Shown here: positions 36,743 through 50,954 of the stretch, piece after piece
Layout of the letters: each line of letters opens with the position of its first letter
How positions within the stretch are numbered: position 1 is the stretch's first letter
Assembly: GCA_000585075.1 (NCBI GenBank)
Contig: JEMY01000026.1
Coordinates: 16,335 to 80,334, forward strand
Direction: 5' to 3'
Source of the DNA: Candidatus Accumulibacter regalis
GTDB lineage: Bacteria; Pseudomonadota; Gammaproteobacteria; Burkholderiales; Rhodocyclaceae
Length of the DNA stretch: 64,000 bases
Notes under the pieces: generated by a model
What the model was told of the DNA's origin: nothing
Database searches by the model: none
What the model saw: only the letters and a program-made list of their open reading frames with translations
Translations under genes and position numbers: made by a program

Positions 36743-37546
36743 ATGACCGACAAGGAGCAGTTCAAGGTTCGCGAAGAGCCTTTCTATCAGGCGCAGGGCA
36801 ACGAAGTCGCGCTCTACGAGGCGGCGTACGCGGCGCGTCTGCCGGTGATGGTCAAGGGGCCGACCGGCTGCGGCAAGTCGCGCTTCATCGAATACATGGC
36901 CTGGAAGCTCGCGCGCCCGTTGATCACCGTTGCCTGCAACGAAGACATGACCGCGTCCGATCTGGTCGGGCGCTACCTGCTCGAAGCCAACGGCACCCGC
37001 TGGCTCGACGGGCCGCTGACCACCGCGGCGCGCATCGGCGCCATCTGCTACCTCGACGAGGTCGTCGAAGCGCGCCAGGACACCACCGTCGTCATCCATC
37101 CGCTGACCGACCACCGACGCACGCTGCCGCTCGACAAGAAGGGCGAGCTGATCCAGGCGCACGCCGATTTTCAGCTGGTGATCTCGTACAACCCCGGCTA
37201 CCAGAGCCTGATGAAGGACCTCAAGCAGTCGACCAAGCAGCGCTTCACCGCTTTCGAGTTCGACTACCCGGACGCGGCGCTGGAAATCTCCATCCTGGTC
37301 AGCGAAAGCGGCATCGACGAAGCCACCGCCAGGCAACTGGTGAGCGTCGGCGCCGCCGCCCGGCGCCTCAAGGGGCATGGCCTCGACGAGGGAATTTCGA
37401 CGCGTCTGCTGGTTTATGCCGCAACGCTGATCAAGGGGGGGGTCGCCCCGGTGGATGCCTGCCGGATGGCGCTGGTGCGCCCGATCACCGACGACCGCGA
37501 CATTCGCGATACCCTCGATCATGCCATCGACGCCACCTTCGCCTGA
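36743..37546 (+). CDS. cbbQ: CbbQ MoxR-type AAA+ RuBisCO activase component
   Basis: [14 protein letters not shown] Walker A; directly after cbbM. Confidence 0.95.
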   Translation: MTDKEQFKVREEPFYQAQGNEVALYEAAYAARLPVMVKGPTGCGKSRFIEYMAWKLARPLITVACNEDMTASDLVGRYLLEANGTRWLDGPLTTAARIGAICYLDEVVEARQDTTVVIHPLTDHRRTLPLDKKGELIQAHADFQLVISYNPGYQSLMKDLKQSTKQRFTAFEFDYPDAALEISILVSESGIDEATARQLVSVGAAARRLKGHGLDEGISTRLLVYAATLIKGGVAPVDACRMALVRPITDDRDIRDTLDHAIDATFA

Positions 37547-39863
37547 GCGCGGTCGCCCGGCACAGGGCCAGGCCATGGCCCCTCCCGGAGATACTGCCGG
37601 CCCGGCCTGGGAACGGCGGTTGCACGGCTACCGCGAACAGCTCGCCTGTGGCTTCCCGCAGGTCGCCGACGTCTTCGCGGAGTGCATGCGCGAAGCGCTG
37701 GCCGTACTCTCGGCCGAGGGCGTCGACGCCTATCTCGATACGGCGCGTTTCCTCGGCGGCATGGGCCGCGGCGTCGAGCCGGTACTGGTTTTCCTCGAAG
37801 AGTGGCCGCCGATCGCCACGCTGGTCGGCGAAGCGGCCCTGCCGGCGATCACAGCCAGCCTGCATGCCCTGTGCAAGTCGCCGAATGCCAAGGCGATCAC
37901 GCCCTTCCTGCAGTCGCTGGCCGCGGTCGCCCGCCGTTTGCCTTCGCGCCAGCAGCTGCAGCGCTACCTGGACCTGACGCAGGAGTTCTCCGAGCGCACG
38001 ACCGGTTCGATCCACGGCATTCACCAGACTTACGCCAGCCCCGGCCTGCCCGATTTCCTTGCCCAGGCACCGACGCTGCTCGACCAGCTGTCGATCGCCG
38101 GGCTGCGCAACTGGGTCGATTACGGTATCCGCAACTACCCCAACCATCCCGAGCGGCAACGCGACTACTTCAGCCTCAAGTCGGCGGACAGCCGCGCCGT
38201 CCTGCAGCGCGAGCGGCACGGCACGCTGCTGGTCGACAACGAACGCCTGCTCGACCTCTACCTGCGCGGGCTTTGGGGCGACAGCACGCAACTGGTGCCG
38301 TATCCGGGCCACCTCGACCAGGCGCAGAAATCGCTGCCCTATTACGACGCTTCCGGCATTCGCCTGCCCGACGTGCTTGACGACGCGCACGGCGTTTCCG
38401 GCATCGACCGCTACCGTGCAACGCTGGCGCACATCGCCGGCCATCGCCGCTGGAGCACGCCGCTGTTCGCCGACAACTGCAGCCCGATGCAGCGCATGGC
38501 GATCGAGGTCTTCGAAGACAGCCGCATCGAGACGCTGGTCATGCGCGCCTACCCCGGCCTGCGGCGGACTTTTCTGGCCCTGCACCCGGCGCCGCGCGCC
38601 GGCGCCTGCGACCCGGAAACCACCTCCTGTCTACGCCATCGCCTGAGCATGCTCTCGCGCGCCTTGCTCGATTCCGCACATCCTTACCAGGACGCCGAGC
38701 TGCTCAAGTTCGTGCGTCACTTTCACGAGACGATGGCGCGGGGCGATTCCAGCAGCGAGGAAATCGCCGACCTGGCGCTGGCCTACATCGCCCGTACCCG
38801 CCGCCAGAGCGACCAGTTGGCCGACGTCCATTTCGCCGATACCGAAGTCAGCTATCGCGACGACAACCGCCACCTGTGGCGATTTCACGAACTCAGCGAC
38901 GACGAGGAAATGTTCGACGAGCAGCGTCCGACGCCGGTCGCTGCCGACGTCGACCGCCTGCCGCCACGCCACTACCCGGAGTGGGACTACCAGAGCCAGA
39001 GCTACCGGCCGGACTGGGTCAGCCTCTACGAATCGCTGCACCCGGCGGGCGACGCCGCCGAGATCGACCGTCTGCTCGAAAAACACGCCGTGCTGGCCGG
39101 GCGTCTGAAGCGTCTGCTCGACATCCTCAAACCGCAGGACAAGGTGCGCATTCGCTACCAGGAAGACGGCAGCGAACTCGACCTCGACGTCGCCCTGCGC
39201 TCGCTGATCGACTTCAAGGGCGGCGCCAGCCCGGATCCGCGCATCAACATGAGTCACCGCACGAACGGCCGCAACCTGGCCGTTCTGGTCCTGCTCGACC
39301 TTTCGCAGTCGCTCGCCGACAAGGTCAAGGTCGGCGCCGGCGGCGGCGAGCAGAGCATTCTCGAACTGAGCCAGGAAGCGGTGTCCCTGCTCGCCTGGTC
39401 GATCGAGCAACTCGGCGACCCCTTCGCCATCGCCGGTTTTCACTCCGACAGCCGCCACGACGTCCGTTACCTGCACCTCAAGGGTTACAGCGAGCGCTGG
39501 GGCGACGTCGTCAAGGGCCGCCTGGCGGCGATGCAGGCCGGCTACTCGACGCGCATGGGCGCCGCCATGCGCCACGCCGCGCACTACCTGGCGGCGCAGA
39601 AGGCGGACAAGAAACTGCTGCTCGTGCTCACCGACGGCCAGCCCGCCGACGTCGACGTCCATGACGAGCGCCTGCTCATCGAAGACGCCCGCAAGTCGGT
39701 CGAGGAACTCGATCAGCAGGGCATCTTCAGCTACTGCATCAACCTCGACCGCCAGGCCGACGACTACGTCGGTGACATCTTCGGTCGGCGCTATACGGTG
39801 ATCGACAACATCGAGCGCCTGCCGGAACGGCTGCCGGAGCTGTTCATGGCGCTGACGCGGTAG
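37521..39863 (+). CDS. cbbO: CbbO, vWA-domain partner of CbbQ
   Basis: C-terminal MIDAS-like [10 protein letters not shown]...[23 protein letters not shown]; overlaps cbbQ end. Confidence 0.93.
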   Translation: MPSTPPSPERGRPAQGQAMAPPGDTAGPAWERRLHGYREQLACGFPQVADVFAECMREALAVLSAEGVDAYLDTARFLGGMGRGVEPVLVFLEEWPPIATLVGEAALPAITASLHALCKSPNAKAITPFLQSLAAVARRLPSRQQLQRYLDLTQEFSERTTGSIHGIHQTYASPGLPDFLAQAPTLLDQLSIAGLRNWVDYGIRNYPNHPERQRDYFSLKSADSRAVLQRERHGTLLVDNERLLDLYLRGLWGDSTQLVPYPGHLDQAQKSLPYYDASGIRLPDVLDDAHGVSGIDRYRATLAHIAGHRRWSTPLFADNCSPMQRMAIEVFEDSRIETLVMRAYPGLRRTFLALHPAPRAGACDPETTSCLRHRLSMLSRALLDSAHPYQDAELLKFVRHFHETMARGDSSSEEIADLALAYIARTRRQSDQLADVHFADTEVSYRDDNRHLWRFHELSDDEEMFDEQRPTPVAADVDRLPPRHYPEWDYQSQSYRPDWVSLYESLHPAGDAAEIDRLLEKHAVLAGRLKRLLDILKPQDKVRIRYQEDGSELDLDVALRSLIDFKGGASPDPRINMSHRTNGRNLAVLVLLDLSQSLADKVKVGAGGGEQSILELSQEAVSLLAWSIEQLGDPFAIAGFHSDSRHDVRYLHLKGYSERWGDVVKGRLAAMQAGYSTRMGAAMRHAAHYLAAQKADKKLLLVLTDGQPADVDVHDERLLIEDARKSVEELDQQGIFSYCINLDRQADDYVGDIFGRRYTVIDNIERLPERLPELFMALTR

Positions 39864-40292
39864 CAGGGAAGGGCGGTAGCGCTGTGATCGACCCGCCGCA
39901 AGCGGGGGCGTCCAAACTTCAGCCACCGTCGCGCGCATCGACTAGAATCAGTCCGGCGCTAGCAGCCGGTGGCACGGGAGTGGCGGGCTCTGACGTGGCA
40001 TGAGTCAGCACCCGAGGCCTGCAAGGAAGCCCCCTGCAGACACGGCTCGTCACCTTCTTCTCCAACACGGCTGTCAGACGGCTGTGGCGGCCGCCCCCAA
40101 TGGAAGCGAAAGGAGCAGCAGTGGTACGGGTCAAAAAGGACTTCCCGGGCGGGAGGGATCTGCCGGATGCCGCCTGCCACGGCGTGCCAACCCTGCGCCG
40201 GCGCCTTTACCCGGACGCCCTGCGCTGCCGTAAAGATGCTGTTCACGGCAATGGTCATCATCCCGCCTCGCCGGCAGCAAGGCGTGGACACG

Positions 40293-43027
<2,735 letters not shown>

Positions 43028-43031
<4 letters not shown>

Positions 43032-44569
43032 GCAACGACTACGACGTCATCATCATCGGCAGTGGCGCCGGCGGCGGCACGCTGGCGCTCAAGCTCGCCC
43101 CGTCGGGCAAACGGATCCTGATCCTCGAACGTGGCGACTATCTGCCGCGCGAAAAGCAGAACTGGGACGCCAACGAGGTCTTCGTCAGGAATCGCTACGT
43201 TTCCCGCGACACCTGGCATGACCGGGACGACAAGCCGTTCCAGCCGGGCGTTCACTATTTCGTCGGTGGCGCGACCAAGATGTATGGCGCGGCGCTCTTC
43301 CGCCTGCGTGAGCACGATTTCACCGCGCACCGCACGGCCGACGGCCTGACTGCCGATTGGCCGATCGCTTACCGCGACTTCGAACCGTATTACACGCAGG
43401 CCGAGCAGCTGTATCAGGTGCATGGCCAGCGCGGCGACGATCCAACCGATCCGCCGGCCAGCGCGCCCTATCCCCATCCGCCGGTCAGCCACGAGCCGCG
43501 CATCGCCGAAATCGCCGAGGGTCTGCGCCGCGCCGGTTATCACCCGTCGTATGCGCCGAGTGCGATCCTGCTCGACGAGGCCGACCGGGCGAACAGCCGC
43601 TGCATCCGTTGTGATTCCTGTGATGGCTACCCCTGCCTGGTGCACGCCAAGGCCGACGCCGAAGTCATCGCCGTTCGTCCCGCCCTGCAATATCCGAACG
43701 TGACGCTGCTCACGGGCGCGCATGTGCAGCGACTGGAGACCAGTGCCAGCGGCCGCGAGGTGAGCAGGGTGATCGTCGACCGCAACGGCGGGCGCGAAGA
43801 GTTCACCGCCCGGGTGGTCGTCGTTTCCTGTGGCGCGGCCAACTCGGCGCGGCTGCTGCTGATGTCGGCGGACACGAAACATCCGCGTGGTCTGGGCAAC
43901 GGCTCGGACATGGTCGGCCGCCATTACATGTTTCACAACGCCATTGCGCTGGTTGCGCTGTCCCGGCGCGAGAACAGCACCGAGTTCCAGAAAACGCTGA
44001 CCATCAACGATTTCTACCGCGGCGCAGCCGACTACGAGTTCCCGCTCGGCAACATCCAGATGCTCGGCAAATCCAAGGGGCCGATGTTCAGGGACGATGC
44101 GCCCAGGTTGGCGCCGGGGTTCACGCTCGGTCAGATGGCCAGGCACGCGGTGGACTTCTGGCTGACCAGCGAAGACCTGGCGCTGCCAGAGAACCGTGTG
44201 ACGCTGAATCCCCGCGGCGAGATCAAGCTGCACTACGAGTTCACCAACCTCGAGCCCCTCGCTCGCCTGCGCCGGAAACTGCAGTCGATGCTCGAAGACA
44301 TGGACATGCACCCGCATCTGATCCCGAACCATCTCTATTTCGGCAAACACATCCCGATCGCCGGTGTCGCGCATCAGGCGGGTACCTGCAGGTTCGGCAG
44401 CGACCCGGCCAGTTCGGTGCTCGACGTGAACTGCAGGACGCACGAAGTCGACAACCTCTACGTCGTCGACACCAGCTTCTTCCCCAGTATCGGCGCGGTC
44501 AACCCCTCGCTGACGGCGATCGCCAATGCCCTGCGCGTCGGCGACCACCTGCTCGAACGTCTGCGCTGA
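43028..44569 (+). CDS. GMC family oxidoreductase
   Basis: DVIIIGSGAGGGTLALKLAPSGKRILILERGD FAD motif; HQAGTCRFGSDPASSVLD; VVDTSFFPSIGAVNPSLTAIANALRVGDHL. Confidence 0.93.
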
Positions 44570-44580
44570 GAGGGGTGGCG

Positions 44581-45783
44581 ATGGCACAGCGCAGCGAAAT
44601 CGCTGCCGTCTATCTGGCCGGCGTCGCCCAGGGCGTCGCCCTGGTGACCTTCCCGGCGGCCAGCGCGGTGTTCACCGCCGCCGCCGGCTACGGGCTGTCG
44701 AGTACCGAGTACGGCGGCATGTTCGTGCCGCAGGCGATCACCGCCATCGGCGCCTCGCTGCTCGGCGCCGGCCTGGCGCGCCGGCTCGGCGCGAAGCGCA
44801 TCTACCTGCTCGGCCTGCTCGCCAACCTGCTGGCCATGGCGCTGCTCATCGTCAGCAGCCTGGTCATGCGTCAGCACACCCTGGCCTACGGGCTGCTACT
44901 GCTCGCCACGGCGTCGCTGGGGGTCGGCTTCGGGTTCACCGTGCCGACGCTGAACACGCTTGCCGCGGCCTTTTTCCCGCAACGGGTGGACCGGGCGGTG
45001 CTCGGACTGAACGCCCTGCTCGGGCTGGGCACTGCGCTGGCGCCGCTCTTCGTGGCCCTGTTCGTCGGGCTGGGAATCTGGTGGGGCCTGCCGCTACTCG
45101 TCGCGGTCGCCCTCGTCGGGCTGCTGCTTTTCAGTCGGCGCCTGACATTCTGTGCCGGCGCGCCGGCGATCGGCGGCGGGAACGATGCACCGATGAGCAG
45201 CGGCCTGCCGGCGCGCTTCTGGCTCTTCGCCGCCTTCGCGCTGCTCTACGGGGTCTGCGAAACGATCAACGCCAACTGGGCGTCGCTGTACATGAGCCGT
45301 GAGCTTGGCGCGAGCGCGACCATGGCCTCGCTCGCGCTGACCGCCTTCTGGGGATCGGTGACCGGCGGACGCATGCTCTTCGCGGCCATCGAGAGATTCC
45401 TCCCGCCACGGCGAAGCTGCCAACTGCTGCCCTGGGTCGTCGCGGGCGCGCTGATCGGCGCCGCTTTGCTGCCCAGGAGCGACCCTCTCTTCGGCATTGC
45501 CACTTTCGCGCTGGCCGGTCTCGGTTGCTCGGCGCTGCTGCCGCTGGCGATCAGCTTCGGCCAGCAGCAACTGCCGGGCATGGCCAGTTCGGTGGCCGGC
45601 GGGCTGATCGCCTTCTACCAGATGGGTTACGGTATCGCGGCTTTCGGCGTCGGACCGCTGCAAGGCCGGCTCGGACTCGACTTGAACGTCATCTATGGCG
45701 CGACGACGGCGGTCGCGCTGGGCCTGGCGGCGCTGGCCGTTCTCGTCGTCCGCAGCCCGCAACGCAGGCCGAGCGGGCCGTGA
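44581..45783 (+). CDS. MFS transporter
   Basis: ~12 hydrophobic segments with MFS character; directly after the GMC gene. ORF-track start 44575; ATG at 44581. Confidence 0.87.
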   Translation: MAQRSEIAAVYLAGVAQGVALVTFPAASAVFTAAAGYGLSSTEYGGMFVPQAITAIGASLLGAGLARRLGAKRIYLLGLLANLLAMALLIVSSLVMRQHTLAYGLLLLATASLGVGFGFTVPTLNTLAAAFFPQRVDRAVLGLNALLGLGTALAPLFVALFVGLGIWWGLPLLVAVALVGLLLFSRRLTFCAGAPAIGGGNDAPMSSGLPARFWLFAAFALLYGVCETINANWASLYMSRELGASATMASLALTAFWGSVTGGRMLFAAIERFLPPRRSCQLLPWVVAGALIGAALLPRSDPLFGIATFALAGLGCSALLPLAISFGQQQLPGMASSVAGGLIAFYQMGYGIAAFGVGPLQGRLGLDLNVIYGATTAVALGLAALAVLVVRSPQRRPSGP

Positions 45784-45863
45784 AACGTCGCGCCCGGCGA
45801 CGAGCGCGAAAACCGACCACCCTTTGTGCAGACCATGATTCCCATCGGAAAAGGAAAACGAGC

Positions 45864-46631
45864 ATGAACCTGAAAGGAAAAGTCGCCATTGTCACCGGCG
45901 GCAACAGCGGCATCGGCCTGGCCATCGTCCTCGAACTGGCCCGCCAGGGCGCCAACATCGTCATCGACTACGTCGTCCATCCGGAGACCGCCGAAGCGCT
46001 GGAACGGGAGGTTCGCGCCCTTGGCGACCAGGCCATCGGCGTGCACGCCGACGTCAGCCAGGTGGCTGAGCTGGAAAAGCTGATTGCCGCCGCCGTCGAT
46101 GCCTTTGGTCGCGTGGACATCATGGTCAACAACGCCGGCGTGGAAACGCGCACGTCGATTCTCGATACCAGCGAGGAGCAATACGAAAAAGTCATGGCCA
46201 TCAACCTGAAGAGCGCCTTCTTCGGCACCCAGCTGGCCGCGCGCCAGATGATCAAGCAGGGCGGGGGTGGCCGCATCATCAACATCACCTCGGTGCATGA
46301 AGACTGGCCGATGCCCGGCAATACGCCCTATTGCCTGTCCAAGGGCGGCATGCGCATGCTCACGCGCACGGCGGGTGTCGAACTCGCGCCGCATGGGATC
46401 CTCGTCGTCGGCGTCGGTCCGGGCGCCATCGCCACGCCGATCAATACCGCCACGATGAACGATCCCGCGCTGCTCAAGAAACTCGACGCCGCCATTCCCC
46501 TGGGCCGCATGGCGCAGCCGTCCGAGATCGGCAGCGTCGTCGCCTTCCTCGCTGGCGACGGCGCCAGTTATGTCACGGCGACGACCATTTTCGCCGACGG
46601 CGGCATCATGCAGGGAAGTCCCGGCCTTTAG
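45864..46631 (+). CDS. SDR family oxidoreductase (glucose 1-dehydrogenase-like)
   Basis: MNLKGKVAIVTGGNSGIGLAIVLELA; NNAGVETRTSI; YCLSKGGMRMLTR. Confidence 0.9.
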   Translation: MNLKGKVAIVTGGNSGIGLAIVLELARQGANIVIDYVVHPETAEALEREVRALGDQAIGVHADVSQVAELEKLIAAAVDAFGRVDIMVNNAGVETRTSILDTSEEQYEKVMAINLKSAFFGTQLAARQMIKQGGGGRIINITSVHEDWPMPGNTPYCLSKGGMRMLTRTAGVELAPHGILVVGVGPGAIATPINTATMNDPALLKKLDAAIPLGRMAQPSEIGSVVAFLAGDGASYVTATTIFADGGIMQGSPGL

Positions 46632-46644
46632 CAGGGGAACCGCC

Positions 46645-48054
46645 ATGGAACTCGATCCGGTTGTCCTGTCGCGAATCCAGTTCGCGTTCGTCATCAGCTT
46701 CCATATCATCTTCCCGGCCTTCACCATCGGGCTGGCAGCGTGGTTGGCGACCATCGAAGGCGCACGCCTGTTCACCGGCAACGCGCTGTACCGGCGGGTC
46801 TTCGACTTCTGGCTCAAGGTCTTCGCGGTGTCGTTCGGCATGGGCGTGGTCACCGGCATCGTCATGGCCTTCCAGTTCGGCACCAACTGGAGCGTGCTGG
46901 CGGCGAAGACCGGCTCGATCCAGGGCCCGCTGCTCGGCTACGAGGCGTTCACCGCCTTCATGCTCGAAGCCACTTTCTTCGGCGTCATGCTGCTCGGGCG
47001 CGAGCGGGTGTCGCCGCGTTTCTATTTCTTCGCCTGCTGCATGGTCTCGCTGGGAACCATGTTCTCGTCGTTCTGGATTCTCGCCAACAACAGCTGGATG
47101 CAGGTGCCGCTGGGCCATGAAATCATCGACGGCAGGATCGTCCCCGCCGACTGGATGCAGATCGTCCTCGGCCCGGTGCAGATGGTGCGCTGGCCGCACA
47201 TGCTGCTCGCCGCCTTCCTGACCAGCGCGATGTGCGTCGCCGCCACCGGCGCCTGGTACCTGTTGCGCAAGGTGCACCGCGACGAAGGCCGGGTGATGCT
47301 GCATTGGGGGCTGGCCCTGGTGGCGCTGCTGATCCCGGTGCAGATCTTCTTCGGTCACCTGACGGGGCTGTACGTGCTCAAGCACCAGCCGGCCAAGTTT
47401 GCGGCCATCGAAGCGCGCTGGAAGAACGAGCAGCCGGCCAGCGAGGTGCTCATCGCCTGGCCCGACGAGGCCAACGAGCGCAACCTGTTCGCGATCACCA
47501 TACCCCGGCTCGGCAGCATGATCGCCTCGGGCAACTGGACATCGGCCGAGGTCGGGCTGGAATCGTTCGTCAAGGAAGACCGCCCGCCAGTGGTGATCCC
47601 GTTCTTCGCCTTTCGCATCATGGTCGGCATGGGGCTGGTGATGCTCGCCGTCTCGTGGTTCGGCAACTTCCTGCGCTGGCGCGGCCGGCTGGAGACGACG
47701 CGCTGGTACCTGTGGTGCACCTACCTGTCGTTTCCGACCGGTTTCATCGCCGTGCTCACCGGCTGGTACACCGCCGAGGTGGGCCGCCAGCCCTGGGTGG
47801 TCTATGGCTTGCTGCGCACCAGCGACGCGGTCACTCCCTCGCTGAGCACCGGCGACGTGGCCTTCTCTCTGGCCGGCTACGTGCTGGTCTATGCGGTCGT
47901 GTTCAGCTTCGGGCTGCACTACATCTACTGCCTGCTGCGCGACGGCCCGGGGCCGGAGGCGAAGCCGGCCAGCGGAGCCACCGGCCGCCGGCCGCTGGCC
48001 TTTGCCGGCCATCCCGACACCGCCACCGGCCGCGGCGGGAGGCAAGCGCCATGA
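46645..48054 (+). CDS. cydA: Cytochrome bd-type quinol oxidase subunit I (short, CIO-like)
   Basis: MELDPVVLSRIQFAFVISFHIIFPAFTIGLAAWLATIEG; 470 aa; followed by cydB. Confidence 0.94.
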   Translation: MELDPVVLSRIQFAFVISFHIIFPAFTIGLAAWLATIEGARLFTGNALYRRVFDFWLKVFAVSFGMGVVTGIVMAFQFGTNWSVLAAKTGSIQGPLLGYEAFTAFMLEATFFGVMLLGRERVSPRFYFFACCMVSLGTMFSSFWILANNSWMQVPLGHEIIDGRIVPADWMQIVLGPVQMVRWPHMLLAAFLTSAMCVAATGAWYLLRKVHRDEGRVMLHWGLALVALLIPVQIFFGHLTGLYVLKHQPAKFAAIEARWKNEQPASEVLIAWPDEANERNLFAITIPRLGSMIASGNWTSAEVGLESFVKEDRPPVVIPFFAFRIMVGMGLVMLAVSWFGNFLRWRGRLETTRWYLWCTYLSFPTGFIAVLTGWYTAEVGRQPWVVYGLLRTSDAVTPSLSTGDVAFSLAGYVLVYAVVFSFGLHYIYCLLRDGPGPEAKPASGATGRRPLAFAGHPDTATGRGGRQAP

Positions 48055-49058
48055 GCGAGCTTCCGCCAAGCAACCTGGCGCTGTTCTGGGCCGGGGTGAT
48101 CGCCCTGGCGATCATGGCCTATGTCATCCTCGACGGCTTCGACCTGGGGGTGGGCATTCTCTTCGGTACCACTGCCGACGAGGCCAGGCGCGCGTCGATG
48201 ATGAACACCATCGCCCCGTTCTGGGACGGCAACGAGACCTGGCTGGTGGTCGTCGGCGCCGGGCTTTTCGCCACTTTTCCGACGGTCTATGCGGTGTTCC
48301 TGAGCGCCTTCTACATCCCGGTGCTGCTCCTGCTGTTCGGCCTGATTTTTCGCGGCGTCGCCTTCGAGTTCCGCTACCGCAGCCAACGCCTGCGCTGGCT
48401 GTGGGACTGGGGTTTCTCCATCGGTTCGATCGTCGTCGCCTTCGTGCAGGGTGCGGCGGTGGGCGCGATGATGCGCGGCATCCGCGTCGTCGACGGCCAG
48501 TACGCCGGCGGCTCGTTTGACTGGCTGCATCCGTTCGCCGTACTCACCGGCGTCGGCCTGGTGTTCGGTTACGCCCTGCTCGGCGCCGGCTGGATCGTCT
48601 TCAAGAGTGACGGCGCGCTGCGCGACTGGGCCTACGCGCGCATCGGCTGGCTGGTGGCCATCGTCTTCGTGATCATCGCCACCGCCTTTGCCACCGTTCT
48701 GGGGGTCGATGCCGGTGCCGTGGCACAGGGCCATCTGGCCGACCGCTCCTGGGGCTGGGCCTTGCCGTTGCTTGGCGTGCTTGCCTTGTTGGCGGCAGCA
48801 TGGGGTGCGCGTGTCAGGCGCGATGCCTGGCCCTTCGCTTTCAGCGCGCTGTTTTTCGTGGCGGCGTTCCTGACCCTGGGGGTGATGTTCTGGCCGTACA
48901 TGGTTCCCTACGCCATCACGGTCGGCAACGCCGCCGCGCCGGACGCCTCGCTGCGCTTCCTGTTCTATGGCGGCGTGGTGGTCCTGCCGGTGATCGCCGT
49001 CTACACCGTCGGCGTGTACTGGGTGTTTCGCGGCAAGGTGCACGGCGGCTACGGTTGA
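48051..49058 (+). CDS. cydB: Cytochrome bd-type quinol oxidase subunit II
   Basis: VILDGFDLGVGILFG; FWDGNETWLVVVGAGLFATFPTVYA. Confidence 0.95.
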   Translation: MSELPPSNLALFWAGVIALAIMAYVILDGFDLGVGILFGTTADEARRASMMNTIAPFWDGNETWLVVVGAGLFATFPTVYAVFLSAFYIPVLLLLFGLIFRGVAFEFRYRSQRLRWLWDWGFSIGSIVVAFVQGAAVGAMMRGIRVVDGQYAGGSFDWLHPFAVLTGVGLVFGYALLGAGWIVFKSDGALRDWAYARIGWLVAIVFVIIATAFATVLGVDAGAVAQGHLADRSWGWALPLLGVLALLAAAWGARVRRDAWPFAFSALFFVAAFLTLGVMFWPYMVPYAITVGNAAAPDASLRFLFYGGVVVLPVIAVYTVGVYWVFRGKVHGGYG

Positions 49059-49140
49059 CCGGGCCGGGCGCGCATCCGTTGCGGCCGCCCGGTCAGGTGC
49101 CGCGCGGATGGCAGGCGCTGCGCTTGGGCAATCGCCGCTG

Positions 49141-49767
49141 CTACGTCCCGCGGTAAGCCGCGTAGGCCTGCCAGGCGGCGACCAACGCCAGGATCAGGAA
49201 AAAGGCACCGCTGATCCGGTGCAGCAGCGCGATCGGGATCCTTTGCAGGAGGGTGCGACCGGCGACGATTCCCAGCGCCGACGTGGCGGCCAGTGCCGCG
49301 GTGGCGCCGAGCCAGACCGCGGCCGGAACCTGCGTGCTGCTCAGGGCCACCACCGCGAGCTGCGTCTTGTCGCCAAACTCGGCCACCGTCAGCAGGACGA
49401 AGGTGGTGAAGAAAATGCCCTGGCCGCTTTTCTCCTCGACTTGTTCGTCGTCTGCGTCGTCTTTGGCGCGCAAGGCGTGGACGCCAAAGAGGGCGAACAG
49501 GATGGCGACGATCGCGCCGACGACGTAGGGCGGCAACCAGTTGGCGATGGCCACCCCGAAGACGACCGCCAGCGTATTGAGCAGGGCGAAGGCGGACAGT
49601 GCGCCGAGCATCACCGGTGCCGGCCGGTGCCGGGAGGCCAGGGTCATGCACACCAGCTGGCTCTTGTCGCCGATTTCGGCGGCGGCGATCAAGACGAAGC
49701 TGGTCGCCGTCGTCGCCGACAGCTCGACCAGGTTGCCGGTGCTCAGCAGGGAGGCAAAGGATTCCAT
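49141..49767 (-). CDS. TMEM165/GDT1 (UPF0016) family membrane transporter
   Basis: Two E-x-G-D-K repeats: AAEIGDKSQLVCMTLA and VAEFGDKTQLAVVALS. Confidence 0.93.
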   Translation of the reverse strand: MESFASLLSTGNLVELSATTATSFVLIAAAEIGDKSQLVCMTLASRHRPAPVMLGALSAFALLNTLAVVFGVAIANWLPPYVVGAIVAILFALFGVHALRAKDDADDEQVEEKSGQGIFFTTFVLLTVAEFGDKTQLAVVALSSTQVPAAVWLGATAALAATSALGIVAGRTLLQRIPIALLHRISGAFFLILALVAAWQAYAAYRGT

Positions 49768-50065
49768 GGGGCTCTGCGCGTTGTCGATCGGGGTTTCCGG
49801 AAAAAGCTCACGGAAGCGGCCTGCTCACGATGGCCGAGTTCGCTGATCGGCGCGCCGCGAAGTGCGCGAGTATACCCCTTCGCGGCAAGTCCGAAGGCCT
49901 GTCGAGAGCACGAATTGACAGATATTGACAGCTGTTGGCCGCTGCGCCGAAACCCGCCCGGAGAACGCTCCGGTGGCGGGAGCCGGACTCGCAACGAGGT
50001 ACAGCGCCGTGCCATCGACCGACGCCGGGATTGCCCGTGTGCGTCCGTTGCGGCGACAGGCCGCC

Positions 50066-50638
50066 CTACCGCGCCCGGCCGCCCACGGTTGCGCGGTGGA
50101 CGTAGAAACTCTGCGGCGCGGAGGTGATCAGCAGCTCTCCCGAGCGGTCCATTATCGACACCTGGAGTTGATGCTCGACGCTGTCCGTGGCGGCTGCCTG
50201 CCATTGCGAAGCACTGATTTCGAACTGCGCCGTGGTGTAGGTGCCGGGCAGCGCGCCACCATCGAGAGTGACGACGATGGCGTCACCCTGATCGGCTCGC
50301 AGCGCCGGCTGGATGGCGAGCTGAACCGGGATCTGGCCGGTGTTCGAGTGGATCGTTCCGCCGCTTGCCGGCTCGGTGATCGCCAGCGACTGGTAGTGGG
50401 CAGCGACGGCCGGGGTCTGGGCGGGCTGTTTCGGCGCCGCTGGCGGCGAGTCGCTGAGGTTGATCGGCGGCAGGGTCACCTCGGTCGCCCCCGGGCTTGG
50501 CAGGTCCCGCCCCTGGCTTGGCAGGTCCGAGAAGACGGGACCGTCCTTGCCGGGCGTTTCGTAGATTGGCTGCGCCGCGGCGGCCGCTGCGGCGAAAACT
50601 CCCAGGAGAAGGTAATGAACGGTCTTCATGTCGATCAT
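50066..50638 (-). CDS. Secreted DUF4124-like protein of unknown function
   Basis: Signal peptide MKTVHYLLLGVFAAAAAAA then QPIYETPGKDGPVFSDLPSQG. Confidence 0.6.
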   Translation of the reverse strand: MIDMKTVHYLLLGVFAAAAAAAQPIYETPGKDGPVFSDLPSQGRDLPSPGATEVTLPPINLSDSPPAAPKQPAQTPAVAAHYQSLAITEPASGGTIHSNTGQIPVQLAIQPALRADQGDAIVVTLDGGALPGTYTTAQFEISASQWQAAATDSVEHQLQVSIMDRSGELLITSAPQSFYVHRATVGGRAR

Positions 50639-50954
50639 CCAGTTGTGCTGCGGGTCGTGCCGGTCTGGCGACAGGCAATATAGCACGTTGCCACTGACCG
50701 TCGTTGCGTCGCCCGGTCGCTCTCTGCCGGTCGAGAAGCGCGGCAATTGCACCCGCCGCTGAGCGGCGTCTGGCATTTTTTGCGGCGAACGTTGGCGACG
50801 CGGAAAACGGCAGCCGGCGCGGCGAGTGGCGGCGCAGGTGATATTCTTCCGGCCGAAGACGGTGTTCTGCCGCCAGCCGCGAAATTCAAGCCAGCTGGCA
50901 CCGGCGAGGGCACCAGCAGCCAACGCCTGCAACCCGGGAAAGGAGCTCCAAGGC

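Noticed and set aside
46606-48069. 487-aa minus-strand ORF
   Set aside because: His/Arg/Gln-rich shadow of cydA.
49768-49990. Possible yybP-ykoY (Mn2+) riboswitch upstream of the GDT1-family gene
   Set aside because: Such riboswitches often precede these transporters, but I could not identify the conserved aptamer core by eye; a covariance search would be needed.
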